DNA of 64,000 nt, taken from the NCBI GenBank assembly GCA_023435225.1, contig JAEYRX010000096.1:1-64000 (forward strand), in the 5' to 3' direction. The stretch's first letter is position 1. Each line of letters starts with the position of its first letter. A model generated the notes under the pieces. It was not told where the DNA came from, made no database searches, and saw only the letters and a program-made list of their open reading frames with translations. The DNA comes from Bacillota bacterium (GTDB taxonomy: Bacteria; Bacillota; UBA4882; UBA8346). Of this stretch, positions 17,312 through 25,620 are shown one piece after another. Position numbers and translations under genes: made by a program.

Positions 17312-18694
17312 TTATTTTCCAATACAAAACTGGGCAAAGATTCCTTGCAAGACTTCTTCAGAAACATTCTTTCCGGTTATTTCTCCGATTGCCTCAAGGC
17401 ACGCTCGTAAATCAACCGCCAATAAATCCTCACTCAACCCTGATTGAAGCCCTTCTTTAAAGCTTGATAAAGCTGCTAATCCTTGCTGTAAAGCTTTTTT
17501 ATGTCTGATCCGAGAGAGTAAAGGTCGATCATCAACTGAAATCTCACCAATACCTATTAGATTAACGATTTTTTCTTCCAGTTGTTCAAATCCTTTTTTT
17601 GTCAAAAGGGATAGTTCCAAATAATCAATAATACCATTTTCTTTAAGTTCTATCGGTGAAATTTTTTGTGGTAAGTCTGTTTTATTGATAATGGTCAATA
17701 CAAGCTTATTTTGTATTTTAGCGGCAATTTCCCTATCTTCCTGAGTAAGGTTTTTACTGCCGTCTAAAATAAATAGAATTAAATCGGCTTGATCCAAAAA
17801 TTGTTCCGTTTTTTCAATTCCCATTTTTTCGATAAGATTATTGGTAGACCTTATTCCGGCGGTATCAATTATCCGGATTGGTATTCCTCTTAATTGGATT
17901 TGAGCTTCAATAATATCTCTGGTTGTCCCGGGAATTTCAGTTACTATTGCTCTTTCTTCCTGAATAAACGTATTCAACAAACTTGATTTTCCGACATTCG
18001 GTTGACCGGCAATAACTATCATTATTCCGTCACGGATTTTTCGGCCTTCATCAATTTTAGCAATTAATGTTGAAAATGCTTTTTCTAGGTTTAAAACTTG
18101 ATTCAAAATAGCGCTTTTTTGTATTTCCGGAATTCCTTCCTCCGGAAAATCAAGTATTGCTTCAATAGATATTAATATATGATATAATTCGGTTTCAAGT
18201 TGGTATAATTCATGAGCTGCTTTCCCGGTCAATTGTGATAAAGCAATTTGATGGGCTTTATCTGTTTTGGCTCTTATTAAATCGATAATTGACTCCGCTT
18301 GAACCAGATCAATACGGCCGTTTATAAAGGCACGTTTAGTAAATTCCCCAGGTTCAGCCAAACGGGCTCCGTTTTGGAGCACAATACTTAGGATTTTCCC
18401 AATACCAACGGAACCTCCGTGAGCTTGTATTTCGATTATATCTTCAGCGGTAAAACTATGTGGTTTTTTAGCATAAAAAAACAGTACTTCATCAAGGATA
18501 GTTTCTGTCTCAGGATTAACTACCTTTCCATAATAAACATGATGATCTACAAATTTATTAATTATTAATCCGCTAGAAGACCGTAAAACTTTCTTTCCGA
18601 TTTCTTGGGCTTGATTACCACTAATACGGATAATCCCAATACCGCCTTCACCAATAGGAGTAGATATTGCGGCAATTGTGTCGTCTGTAGAAAT
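17312..18694 (-). CDS. mnmE: tRNA modification GTPase MnmE, probable AUU start
   Basis: MnmE is the folate-binding GTPase partner of MnmG in wobble-uridine modification. The first ATG in frame (18382) would remove the first 104 residues, yet the upstream frame encodes a perfect family N-terminus, DTIAAISTPIGEGGIGIIRI and later HSFTAEDIIEIQAHGG. No ATG, GTG or TTG is available there before a stop. ATT at 18694 lies six bases after AAAGGGGGGAG and gives 460 residues, the normal length. The GTPase domain has GQPNVGKSS, DTAGIR and NKTD, and the end has the catalytic CIGK. ACG at 18700 is the only near alternative, but it sits against the ribosome site. Confidence 0.9.
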   Translation of the reverse strand: MSTDDTIAAISTPIGEGGIGIIRISGNQAQEIGKKVLRSSSGLIINKFVDHHVYYGKVVNPETETILDEVLFFYAKKPHSFTAEDIIEIQAHGGSVGIGKILSIVLQNGARLAEPGEFTKRAFINGRIDLVQAESIIDLIRAKTDKAHQIALSQLTGKAAHELYQLETELYHILISIEAILDFPEEGIPEIQKSAILNQVLNLEKAFSTLIAKIDEGRKIRDGIMIVIAGQPNVGKSSLLNTFIQEERAIVTEIPGTTRDIIEAQIQLRGIPIRIIDTAGIRSTNNLIEKMGIEKTEQFLDQADLILFILDGSKNLTQEDREIAAKIQNKLVLTIINKTDLPQKISPIELKENGIIDYLELSLLTKKGFEQLEEKIVNLIGIGEISVDDRPLLSRIRHKKALQQGLAALSSFKEGLQSGLSEDLLAVDLRACLEAIGEITGKNVSEEVLQGIFAQFCIGK

Positions 18695-18855
18695 TGCCGT
18701 CTCCCCCCTTTCATTCTCAATAAAACTGCCCTATTAATTTCCCCTAAATAACATACCTTAATATTTTAAAGAAGATTTAAAAATTATTATCCCTTAAAAG
18801 TTTATCATAGATTTATGAGTTAAAATAGGAATTTTGATTTATATATCATTATTCC

Positions 18856-18883
18856 AAAAAAATAAACCCGGAAATCCGGGTTT
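18856..18883 (-). terminator. Rho-independent terminator after jag
   Basis: AAACCCGG and CCGGGTTT pair around AAAT, followed on the minus strand by TATTTTTTT. It touches the jag stop codon and separates the yidC-jag unit from mnmE. Confidence 0.8.
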
Positions 18884-19515
18884 TACATCTCATTGCTCTC
18901 TTGTGGAGAAATAATGACATGCCGGTAAGGGTCTTGTCCTTCACTATATGTGAATACTTCTTTATATTCTTGTAGAGTAGAATGAATAATCCGTCGTTCA
19001 TGAGGAGACATTGGTTCCAAAATTTGTTTTTTACGTTCTCTTTTTACTTTATCGGCAACTTTAAGAGCTAAACGTCTTAGTGTTTCTTCACGGCGACGGC
19101 GATAGCCTTCAACATCAACGATAATCCGTTCTTTTTCAGTCTGATCTTTATTGACAGCTAAGTTAACCAAATATTGAATAGCATCTAAAGTTTGCCCATG
19201 TTTTCCAATTAATAAGCCTAGTTCTTTTCCGTTTATATTTAAAGTGGTGTAATCTTTTCTTTTAAATATTTCTACTTGAGCCATTACTCCCATATTAACC
19301 AATAATTCTCGAAGAAATAAGCCGGCTACTTGTCCTAAATCTTCCTTAAGGGAAACTTTAACTTTAAAAGCTTTGCCACTTAAAAAACCGAGTAATCCTT
19401 TGGAGGCTTCTTCAAGTACTTCGATCCGGACTTGTTCCGGTGTTGCTCCCAGCTCTTGCAGGGCTTCTGTAACGGCTTCTTCTTTAGTACGGGCAATTTT
19501 AATAACCGTTTTCAT
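18883..19515 (-). CDS. jag: RNA-binding protein Jag/KhpB (SpoIIIJ-associated)
   Basis: A 210-residue RNA-binding protein encoded next to yidC in most Firmicutes; KhpB relatives bind RNA with KhpA and affect cell elongation. Three domains are visible: the N-terminal Jag-N (residues 1-50, RTKEEAVTEALQELGATPEQ and GLLGFLSG), a KH domain (about 60-135, with LGLLIGKHGQTLDAIQYLV carrying the GxxG-type loop), and an R3H domain (about 140-205, RRREETLRRLALKVADKVKR then PHERRIIHSTL). It follows yidC by 18 bases and ends at a terminator. Confidence 0.93.
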   Translation of the reverse strand: MKTVIKIARTKEEAVTEALQELGATPEQVRIEVLEEASKGLLGFLSGKAFKVKVSLKEDLGQVAGLFLRELLVNMGVMAQVEIFKRKDYTTLNINGKELGLLIGKHGQTLDAIQYLVNLAVNKDQTEKERIIVDVEGYRRRREETLRRLALKVADKVKRERKKQILEPMSPHERRIIHSTLQEYKEVFTYSEGQDPYRHVIISPQESNEM

Positions 19516-19533
19516 TAAAATAACTCCCCCTAA

Positions 19534-20265
19534 TTATTTCTTTTCCGGTTTAGGATGCTCTCCCGCTTTATGAATGTGTTCTTTGACGATGAAATATTCA
19601 TTAGTAATATATTGTTGGATAATTTGAACAACATTACTTACTACCCAGTATAAACCTACGCCGGCATTAACCTGATAGGTAAAAAATCCGAACATGATTG
19701 GCATTACATATAAGAAAACCTGTTGATTAGCATCTGCTCCCGCAGTTGGTGTGGTTAACTTTTGTTGTAAAAAGGTAGTAACTCCGGATAAGATGGCTAA
19801 TATAAGGTTTCCTTTATGAACCAATTGTAATCCAAAGAAAATAGCGTTACCAATATAGTGTTCAATAAAGTAAGGATTTTGAAGGAGACTGAATATTGCC
19901 CATAAAAGTGGTAATTGAATCAACATAGGTAGACAGCCGCCGAAAGGATTAACTTTCTCTTTTTGATATAGCTCCATAGTTCGCTTTTGAAGTTCATCCG
20001 GACGATCTTTATATTTTTCCTGAATTTCTTTTAATTTAGGTTGGATTTCCTTCATTTTGCTCATTACTTGGATTTGTTTAATTGTGGTTGGGAAAAGGAT
20101 AAACTTAATTATAATAGTAAAAATAATTATGGACCATCCCCAACTATATGGCCAGTGGAATCCTTCTACTAGAATATTAAAGTAATTTAAAATGTTGGCG
20201 AATAAATTGACAATTTGATCAAAAAAATTTAAAGCTAGGTTTGGATCTTTTATTAAAATCGGCAT
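19534..20265 (-). CDS. yidC: Membrane protein insertase YidC (SpoIIIJ type)
   Basis: YidC inserts and folds membrane proteins, alone or with Sec. This short form (243 residues) lacks the large periplasmic P1 domain of proteobacterial YidC, as in Gram-positive bacteria and many diderm Firmicutes. Five hydrophobic segments are visible, starting at about residues 38-58 (SWGWSIIIFTIIIKFILFP), with the basic cytoplasmic loop KMKEIQPKLKEIQEKYKDRP between the first two. The arginine that family members carry in the first core helix is not obvious; the equivalent helix has K54. No lipoprotein cysteine is present at the N-terminus. Confidence 0.93.
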   Translation of the reverse strand: MPILIKDPNLALNFFDQIVNLFANILNYFNILVEGFHWPYSWGWSIIIFTIIIKFILFPTTIKQIQVMSKMKEIQPKLKEIQEKYKDRPDELQKRTMELYQKEKVNPFGGCLPMLIQLPLLWAIFSLLQNPYFIEHYIGNAIFFGLQLVHKGNLILAILSGVTTFLQQKLTTPTAGADANQQVFLYVMPIMFGFFTYQVNAGVGLYWVVSNVVQIIQQYITNEYFIVKEHIHKAGEHPKPEKK

Positions 20266-20362
20266 TATATTCTTCCTTTCGTTACCATATATAACTATAA
20301 TAGTTTATATTATTTTTCATTTTTACTTATCTAAATATGAAGAAAATAATATATATTTAGAT

Positions 20363-20578
20363 TTATTTTTCCGGGACCGGATCATATCCACCTTCATGAA
20401 AAGGGTTACAGCGTAAAATTCTTTTAATACCAATTCCTACTCCTTTTATAATTCCAAACTTTTGAATTGCTTGATACATGTAAGTTGAACAAGTAGGATA
20501 AAATCTACAAGTTCCAGGTATTAAAGGAGAGATTAATCTTTTATAAATAATTATAAAAAAAAGGATTACACCTTTCAT
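20363..20578 (-). CDS. yidD: Membrane protein insertion efficiency factor YidD
   Basis: A 71-residue member of the YidD family, which assists YidC-dependent membrane insertion. The signature is complete: YKRLISPLIPGTCRFYPTCS, then GIKRILRCNPFHEGGYDPVP. The conserved cysteines of the CRFxPTCS and RCxPF motifs are present. It lies between rnpA and yidC, the standard order. Confidence 0.93.
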   Translation of the reverse strand: MKGVILFFIIIYKRLISPLIPGTCRFYPTCSTYMYQAIQKFGIIKGVGIGIKRILRCNPFHEGGYDPVPEK

Positions 20579-20616
20579 TGGGAATCCTCTCTTTCCCGGG
20601 CCTTCCTCAAAAGGGT

Positions 20617-20955
20617 TTAGCGCTTGTTTATTTTAATCTTACCAAGTATATGAATTATTTCGGATTTTATGTTTTCCAAGGTTGCGAATCTAATATTACT
20701 TCGAGCAACCAATAATATATCACAACCTTCAAAATCCGCATTGAAGGTAGTATTTACCGCTTCACGGAATAATCTTTTATAACGGTTTCGTTTAACAGCG
20801 GTTCCAATTTTTTTTCCAACACAGAAACCAAATCTGGTTACTGGATTGGCGGTATTAAGAAAATAGACCACTAAATACCTACCGTAAATTGAGTGGCCTT
20901 TTTCAAATACTCTTTGAAATTCTTGGTTTTTCTTTATAATGTTGATTTTTGACAA
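20617..20955 (-). CDS. rnpA: Ribonuclease P protein component
   Basis: The protein subunit of RNase P, which helps the catalytic RNA cut 5' leaders from precursor tRNAs. The 112 residues carry the RNR signature in AVKRNRYKRLFREA and the N-terminal aromatic patch around FQRVFEKGHSIYGRYLVVYF. It lies 12 bases after rpmH, the near-universal rpmH-rnpA pair. Confidence 0.95.
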   Translation of the reverse strand: MSKINIIKKNQEFQRVFEKGHSIYGRYLVVYFLNTANPVTRFGFCVGKKIGTAVKRNRYKRLFREAVNTTFNADFEGCDILLVARSNIRFATLENIKSEIIHILGKIKINKR

Positions 20956-20967
20956 AAGACTTTACTC

Positions 20968-21102
20968 TCAAGCAGATAAAACTTTTCTACCTTTTGCTCT
21001 TCTCCGACTTAAAATTTTACGTCCACTTTTAGAAGCCATTCTTACTAAAAAACCATGGTCTTTTTTATATTTACGTCGGTTGGGTTGATAAGTCATCTTC
21101 AT
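20968..21102 (-). CDS. rpmH: 50S ribosomal protein L34
   Basis: A 44-residue, very basic ribosomal protein starting MKMTYQPNRRKYKKDHGFLV and ending in RRRAKGRKVLSA, a full match to L34. The start ATG at 21102 has GAGGTGA seven bases upstream; a second ATG six bases on is less well spaced. The gene lies on the minus strand, divergent from dnaA across about 500 bases of origin DNA, the normal position. It is too short to appear in length-filtered gene lists. Confidence 0.96.
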   Translation of the reverse strand: MKMTYQPNRRKYKKDHGFLVRMASKSGRKILSRRRAKGRKVLSA

Positions 21103-21409
21103 AGGTTAATCACCTCGCCTGATAAAATTAATTGAATTTATAAATACTATTCCCTTTTTATTCCATGAAAGGTTGTGGAAAATATATTTTCTTTATTTTG
21201 CTTTTCTTTTGGCAATAAATATTGCGATAATAATTATACTTACCAATAGCGCTGGTGTCAATAGAAAGATCTTTTTCAAGTTAATTTTAAAGTTAAGAAA
21301 TTCTTTAATTTTAGTGGTAATATTGAGATAAAAGTACTTAAAGACGACTATCTTTTTGGTAATTACAAATTGCCAAAAGCTATATATTTTGTTATTATAA
21401 TATGGACCC

Positions 21410-21602
21410 CAGAAAATTATCCACAAGTTGTGAATTATTTTGTGGATAACCGCTAATTTGTGACTATAATGTTTCATCAGGTTCTGGAGGTCCTTTTATT
21501 TTTTTCTTTTTTTATTATAAAAAATTTTCTGTCAATACTTTTGTTTATTTATCCACATTTTATCCACTTCTCTGGATAACTATTAAGGAGCGTTTAAGGT
21601 TA
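21410..21602. other. oriC, dnaA-upstream DnaA-box cluster
   Basis: Two perfect DnaA boxes on the plus strand (TTATCCACA at 21417-21425 and 21549-21557), one perfect box on the minus strand (TGTGGATAA at 21441-21449), and a near match TTATCCACT at 21560-21568, all in AT-rich DNA just before dnaA. This fits the incA/B-type half of a bipartite Firmicutes origin and probable DnaA autoregulation. The whole 21103-21602 gap has no convincing gene. Confidence 0.85.
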
Positions 21603-22928
21603 ATGAGTAACTTAGATACAATATGGGAGAAAACCTTAGAATCAGTCTCCCCTTTTTTAAGTAAACCCAGTTTTGAAACATGGTTAAAACCTACCAAACC
21701 AGTTTCTTTAGAAGGTAATCTTTTAACTATTGAGGTTCCAAATGATTTTGCCAGAGATTGGCTGGAATCCCGGTATGCACCTTTATTAGCTACAACAATC
21801 AAAGAATTACTTGAAGAAGATGTTGAACTGAGGTTTATAACTCCGGATCGGAATGAAACACCTAATTCAAATAAAGAAAGTAATAATGTAACCCCTATTC
21901 CACAACCATCACAACTTAATCCCAAATATACTTTTGAGAGTTTCGTAGTTGGGGATAGCAATCGATTTGCACATGCAGCTTCTCTGGCGGTTGCTGAAGC
22001 ACCTGGAAAAGCTTATAATCCATTATTTATTTATGGAGGCGTTGGTTTAGGAAAAACCCATTTAATGCAAGCTATCGGCCAATTTGTCTTAAAAAACCAC
22101 CCGGATTATCGAGTTGTTTATGTTTCATCCGAAAAATTCACCAACGAGTTAATTAATGCTATTCGTTTCAACCGAACTCCCCAGTTTCGGGATACATATC
22201 GAACTGTTGATTTATTATTAGTAGACGACATTCAATTTTTTGCCGGAAAAGAAAGTACTCAGGAAGAGTTTTTTCATACTTTTAATGCTTTATATGAATC
22301 AGGAAAACAAATAATTATTTCCAGCGACCGTCCGCCTAAAGAAATACCCACTTTAGAGGACAGGCTGCGTTCCAGGTTTGAATGGGGTTTAATTACCGAT
22401 ATCCAAGCTCCAAATCTGGAAACTAGAATTGCTATTTTACGAAAAAAAGCTTCGTCGGAAGGATGGCATCTTCCTAATGATGTAATGGTTAATATCGCTG
22501 ATCAAATCAATTCCAATATTAGAGAATTGGAAGGAGCTCTTATCAGAATAATTGCTTATGCTTCTTTTCATAATTGTCAAATATCAATGGAATTAGCAAA
22601 TGAAGTTTTGAAAGATGTGATTTCATCAAATAAATCAAAAAGAGTTACTATTCCCCTTATTCAACAAGCAGTGGCTGAGTTTTATAATATAGAAATCGAA
22701 GATTTAAAGGCTCAACGACGAACAAAAAATGTAACTTTTCCACGCCAGATTGCAATGTATCTGATACGTGAATTAACTGATTATTCTCTACCAAAGATTG
22801 GTGAAGAATTTGGCGGTCGGGATCATTCAACCGTTATTCATGCCTGCGAAAAGATTCAGGATTTAATCAAGACTGATCCTGAAATTGATCGAATAATCAA
22901 AAATTTAATTCACAAACTTGGTCATTAA
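21603..22928 (+). CDS. dnaA: Chromosomal replication initiator DnaA
   Basis: DnaA-ATP binds DnaA boxes, melts the origin and recruits the helicase. The 441 residues show domain I (1-80, ETWLKPTKP), a short linker, the AAA+ domain from about 110 (YTFESFVVGDSNRFAHAAS, Walker A GGVGLGKTHLMQA, Walker B LLLVDDIQFFAGKE, arginine finger region LRSRFEWGLITDIQAP), and domain IV from about 350 with the signature DHSTVIHACEKI. DnaA boxes lie on both sides of the gene. AAGGAG lies about 12 bases upstream of the ATG. Confidence 0.97.
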   Translation: MSNLDTIWEKTLESVSPFLSKPSFETWLKPTKPVSLEGNLLTIEVPNDFARDWLESRYAPLLATTIKELLEEDVELRFITPDRNETPNSNKESNNVTPIPQPSQLNPKYTFESFVVGDSNRFAHAASLAVAEAPGKAYNPLFIYGGVGLGKTHLMQAIGQFVLKNHPDYRVVYVSSEKFTNELINAIRFNRTPQFRDTYRTVDLLLVDDIQFFAGKESTQEEFFHTFNALYESGKQIIISSDRPPKEIPTLEDRLRSRFEWGLITDIQAPNLETRIAILRKKASSEGWHLPNDVMVNIADQINSNIRELEGALIRIIAYASFHNCQISMELANEVLKDVISSNKSKRVTIPLIQQAVAEFYNIEIEDLKAQRRTKNVTFPRQIAMYLIRELTDYSLPKIGEEFGGRDHSTVIHACEKIQDLIKTDPEIDRIIKNLIHKLGH

Positions 22929-22962
22929 TTGTTAATTCATTATTTGTTTATTGTTTATAACT

Positions 22963-23150
22963 TTATCCCCAGGCAAATTAATAATGTGGATATTGTTCAT
23001 TTGTAGATAACATTTATTTTTATCAACACTATTATTTTCCTGTAAACCCTATTACTAATAATCTTTTTTATATTTATCCACTTTTCCACTAATACTACCA
23101 CTACTATTTATTATATATATAAGTTTATAAAAAAATAATAATAGAAAAGC
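22963..23150. other. oriC, unwinding half: DnaA boxes, DnaA-trio and AT-rich DUE
   Basis: Between dnaA and dnaN lie TTATCCCCA (22963), TGTGGATAT (22985), TGTAGATAA (23002), TTATCAACA (23020) and TTATCCACT (23074-23082). The last box is followed by CACTAATACTACCACTACTA, whose complement reads as repeated 3'-GAT-5' trinucleotides, the DnaA-trio that loads DnaA on single strands in B. subtilis. Then comes TTTATTATATATATAAG and an A-rich tract (about 23107-23150), a good unwinding element. The order matches the B. subtilis incC region. Confidence 0.8.
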
Positions 23151-23175
23151 CTTTGTTGAAAAAGGGGGAAAAAAA

Positions 23176-24273
23176 ATGAAAATAGTATGTTCTCAAGATG
23201 AATTATCGCGTTTTTTGCAAATTACCGCTAAGGCCTTAGCTTCTAAATCAACCTTACCTATTTTAACCGGAATTCTAATAGAAACTAAGGAAAATGTTTT
23301 AAGATGTGTTGCTACTGATTTAGAAATAGCTATAGAAGTAAATGTTCCAAACATTCAAGTTTTTTCACCAGGATCAATTGTTTTACCTGGTAAAACCTTT
23401 GTCGAAATTATCAAACATTTACCATCAGTTCCGGTTACTATTGAATTAGAAGAAAATGCCAAAATGGTAACTATAACCAGTCAACATTCTTCATATCAAC
23501 TACCGGTTCTTCCTGTTGAAGAATTTCCTACTCTTCCGGAATTAAAAGAAGAAAATAAAGTGGAAATAAAAGGGGAAGAATTAAGAGAATCAATTAGACA
23601 AACCATCTATGCTACCTTAGCTGAAGATCCCAGACCTTTTTTATCCAGTATTTTATGGGAAATTACTCCCGGCAAAGTTCGCTTGGTAGCCACGGATGTC
23701 AATAGACTTGCTCTTAAAGATCTGGCTGTTAATACAGATCTTCAAAAGAACGCATTAGTTCCGGTTCATTCGCTAAGAGAAATAGCGAATATTTTTGGTG
23801 GAAACAGCGAAGAAAGGATTAATGTTTATTTAACAGATAAATTAATATTTATAAAAGGATCAGGAATAATCCTTTCATCAAGATTGGTTGAAGCCCAATT
23901 TCCCCGGTATGAACAAGTAGTTCCTAAAGATTTTTCCGGAACAGTTCAGGTAAAAAGAAATGAATTTATAGATGCCTTGGAGAGAACCTCATTGGTAAGC
24001 AACTCCATCAAAATTAATATTAATAACAATGGCTTAATTATAACAGCAAAAGAGCCGGATAAAGGAAAGTCATATGAAGAAGTTGGTATTGAATTGGATG
24101 GAAAAGAGATGGAAATAGGCTTTAATGTTCGCTTTTTACTTGATTTTCTTAAATCTGTTGAAGGAGATAATATAATTTTTAAATATACTCAAGAACAAAA
24201 ACCAACATTACTACAAGCGCAAGATAAAGAGGATTATATTTATGTTGTAATGCCTCTTAAGTTATCGGTCTAA
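23176..24273 (+). CDS. dnaN: DNA polymerase III subunit beta (sliding clamp)
   Basis: The ring-shaped clamp that tethers the replicative polymerase and other DNA enzymes to DNA. The 365 residues cover three clamp domains and start with MKIVCSQDELSRFLQITAKA, then STLPILTGILIET, and end with the family pattern YIYVVMPLKL. AAGGGGG precedes the ATG. It is the first gene of a plus-strand series, dnaN-yaaA-recF-dciA-remB-gyrB, immediately downstream of the origin. Confidence 0.96.
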   Translation: MKIVCSQDELSRFLQITAKALASKSTLPILTGILIETKENVLRCVATDLEIAIEVNVPNIQVFSPGSIVLPGKTFVEIIKHLPSVPVTIELEENAKMVTITSQHSSYQLPVLPVEEFPTLPELKEENKVEIKGEELRESIRQTIYATLAEDPRPFLSSILWEITPGKVRLVATDVNRLALKDLAVNTDLQKNALVPVHSLREIANIFGGNSEERINVYLTDKLIFIKGSGIILSSRLVEAQFPRYEQVVPKDFSGTVQVKRNEFIDALERTSLVSNSIKININNNGLIITAKEPDKGKSYEEVGIELDGKEMEIGFNVRFLLDFLKSVEGDNIIFKYTQEQKPTLLQAQDKEDYIYVVMPLKLSV

Positions 24274-24282
24274 GGTAAGAAA

Positions 24283-24510
24283 ATGAAAATAGAGAAAATA
24301 GAGATAACTAGTGATACGATCAAACTTGATCAATTTTTAAAGTTGGCAAGTGCAGTTTATTCCGGAAGCGAAGCAAAAAAGTTAATTATTGAAGGAAAGA
24401 TTTTGGTAAATGACGAAATAGAATTCCGGAGGGGACGAAAATTAATTCCGGGAGACCGGATCAAAACCCCGGTTCAGAACTTTATACTTCACCGTAAAGG
24501 TCCGGAATAA
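24283..24510 (+). CDS. yaaA: S4-domain RNA-binding protein YaaA/RlbA
   Basis: A 75-residue S4-domain protein found between dnaN and recF in most Firmicutes. The S4 motif is visible as IKLDQFLKLASAVYSGSEAK then EGKILVNDEIEFRRGRKLIP. It binds RNA, probably ribosomal, though the role is poorly defined. It starts nine bases after dnaN, and its stop codon directly abuts the recF ATG (TAAATG). Confidence 0.9.
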   Translation: MKIEKIEITSDTIKLDQFLKLASAVYSGSEAKKLIIEGKILVNDEIEFRRGRKLIPGDRIKTPVQNFILHRKGPE

Positions 24511-25620
24511 ATGTATTTAGAGAAGTTAGAATTAAAAAATTTTCGAAATTATCATCAGTTAGGCGTTAATTTTTCGCCAAAACTGAATATTTTTTTTGGC
24601 CATAATGCTCAAGGAAAAACCAATTTGTTGGAGGCTGTTTCTTTATTAGGATTGGGTAAATCTTTTCGCACTAAAAAAGAGGACGAGCTTATTCAATGGG
24701 GTAAAGAAACCTGTTTTCTACATGGAAATTTTCAAACCGGAGAATATGAAATTAAAATAGAATTAGGTATCGGAAACAGGGAAAAAAGGTTGAAATTGGA
24801 TGGGCAAATTATTAAAAATAATGAGCTGTTTGGAAAAATTCCCATTGTCACTTTTGCCCCGGATGACCTGCAACTTATAAAAGGAGGCCCGCAACTGCGG
24901 CGTGACTTTATTGATTTATACCTGGCACTAATTGAACCAAAATATCGTTTTATCTATTATAATTATTATAAAGTGCTCCAACAACGAAACCGTTTATTAA
25001 AAGAAGGGGTTCGGGATCTAAATGAATTGGAAGTATGGAATGAACAACTAATAGAAAAAGGGACCAAAGTAATTAAATATAGATTGTATTTGATTAATAA
25101 TGTTAAATCTTTTATTGTTGAAGCTCAACATAATATTAGCGGCACTTTAGAAAAATTGAATATTGATTATTTAGGATTTAAAGGCGTCAATTTATCTTTT
25201 GATTTTGAAGAAGAAAGTATAAAAGAGTTATTTAAGAATGAACTCAAGAATGTTTGTCGATATGAAATTGAAAGAAAAATAACTTTAATAGGCCCTCAGC
25301 GGGATGATATAAAGCTTTCATTGGATCAGGGCGTTGACCTTCGAAATTTTGGTTCTCAAGGACAACAAAGAACTGCGGCTTTAGCATTAAAGATTGGATT
25401 AATTGAGAAAATTAAAGAGTCTCGCGGTTGTTACCCAATTTTACTACTTGACGATGTTATGTCTGAATTTGATGATCAACGAAAAAAACAATTATTGAAG
25501 GTATTAATTAGCTCGGCACAGACTTTCCTAACCTCAACCAGTTTCCGAGATTTTCCCGTTGAAGATGAAGAAGCCTATTTTTTTGAGGTAAAACAAGGAG
25601 AAGTGTATTTTGGCCGGTAG
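24511..25620 (+). CDS. recF: DNA replication and repair protein RecF
   Basis: An SMC-like ATPase that with RecO and RecR loads RecA at gaps. The 369 residues start MYLEKLELKNFRNYHQLGVN; Walker A is GHNAQGKTNLLEA, the signature is FGSQGQQRTAALALKI, and Walker B is PILLLDDVMSEFD. The start is the ATG touching the yaaA stop. The 3' end overlaps the next gene by 11 bases. Confidence 0.95.
   Translation: MYLEKLELKNFRNYHQLGVNFSPKLNIFFGHNAQGKTNLLEAVSLLGLGKSFRTKKEDELIQWGKETCFLHGNFQTGEYEIKIELGIGNREKRLKLDGQIIKNNELFGKIPIVTFAPDDLQLIKGGPQLRRDFIDLYLALIEPKYRFIYYNYYKVLQQRNRLLKEGVRDLNELEVWNEQLIEKGTKVIKYRLYLINNVKSFIVEAQHNISGTLEKLNIDYLGFKGVNLSFDFEEESIKELFKNELKNVCRYEIERKITLIGPQRDDIKLSLDQGVDLRNFGSQGQQRTAALALKIGLIEKIKESRGCYPILLLDDVMSEFDDQRKKQLLKVLISSAQTFLTSTSFRDFPVEDEEAYFFEVKQGEVYFGR

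Noticed and set aside
21193..21477. 94-residue open frame on the minus strand between rpmH and dnaA
   Set aside because: It overlaps origin DnaA boxes and AT-rich DNA, is hydrophobic by base composition, has no good ribosome site and no family resemblance.
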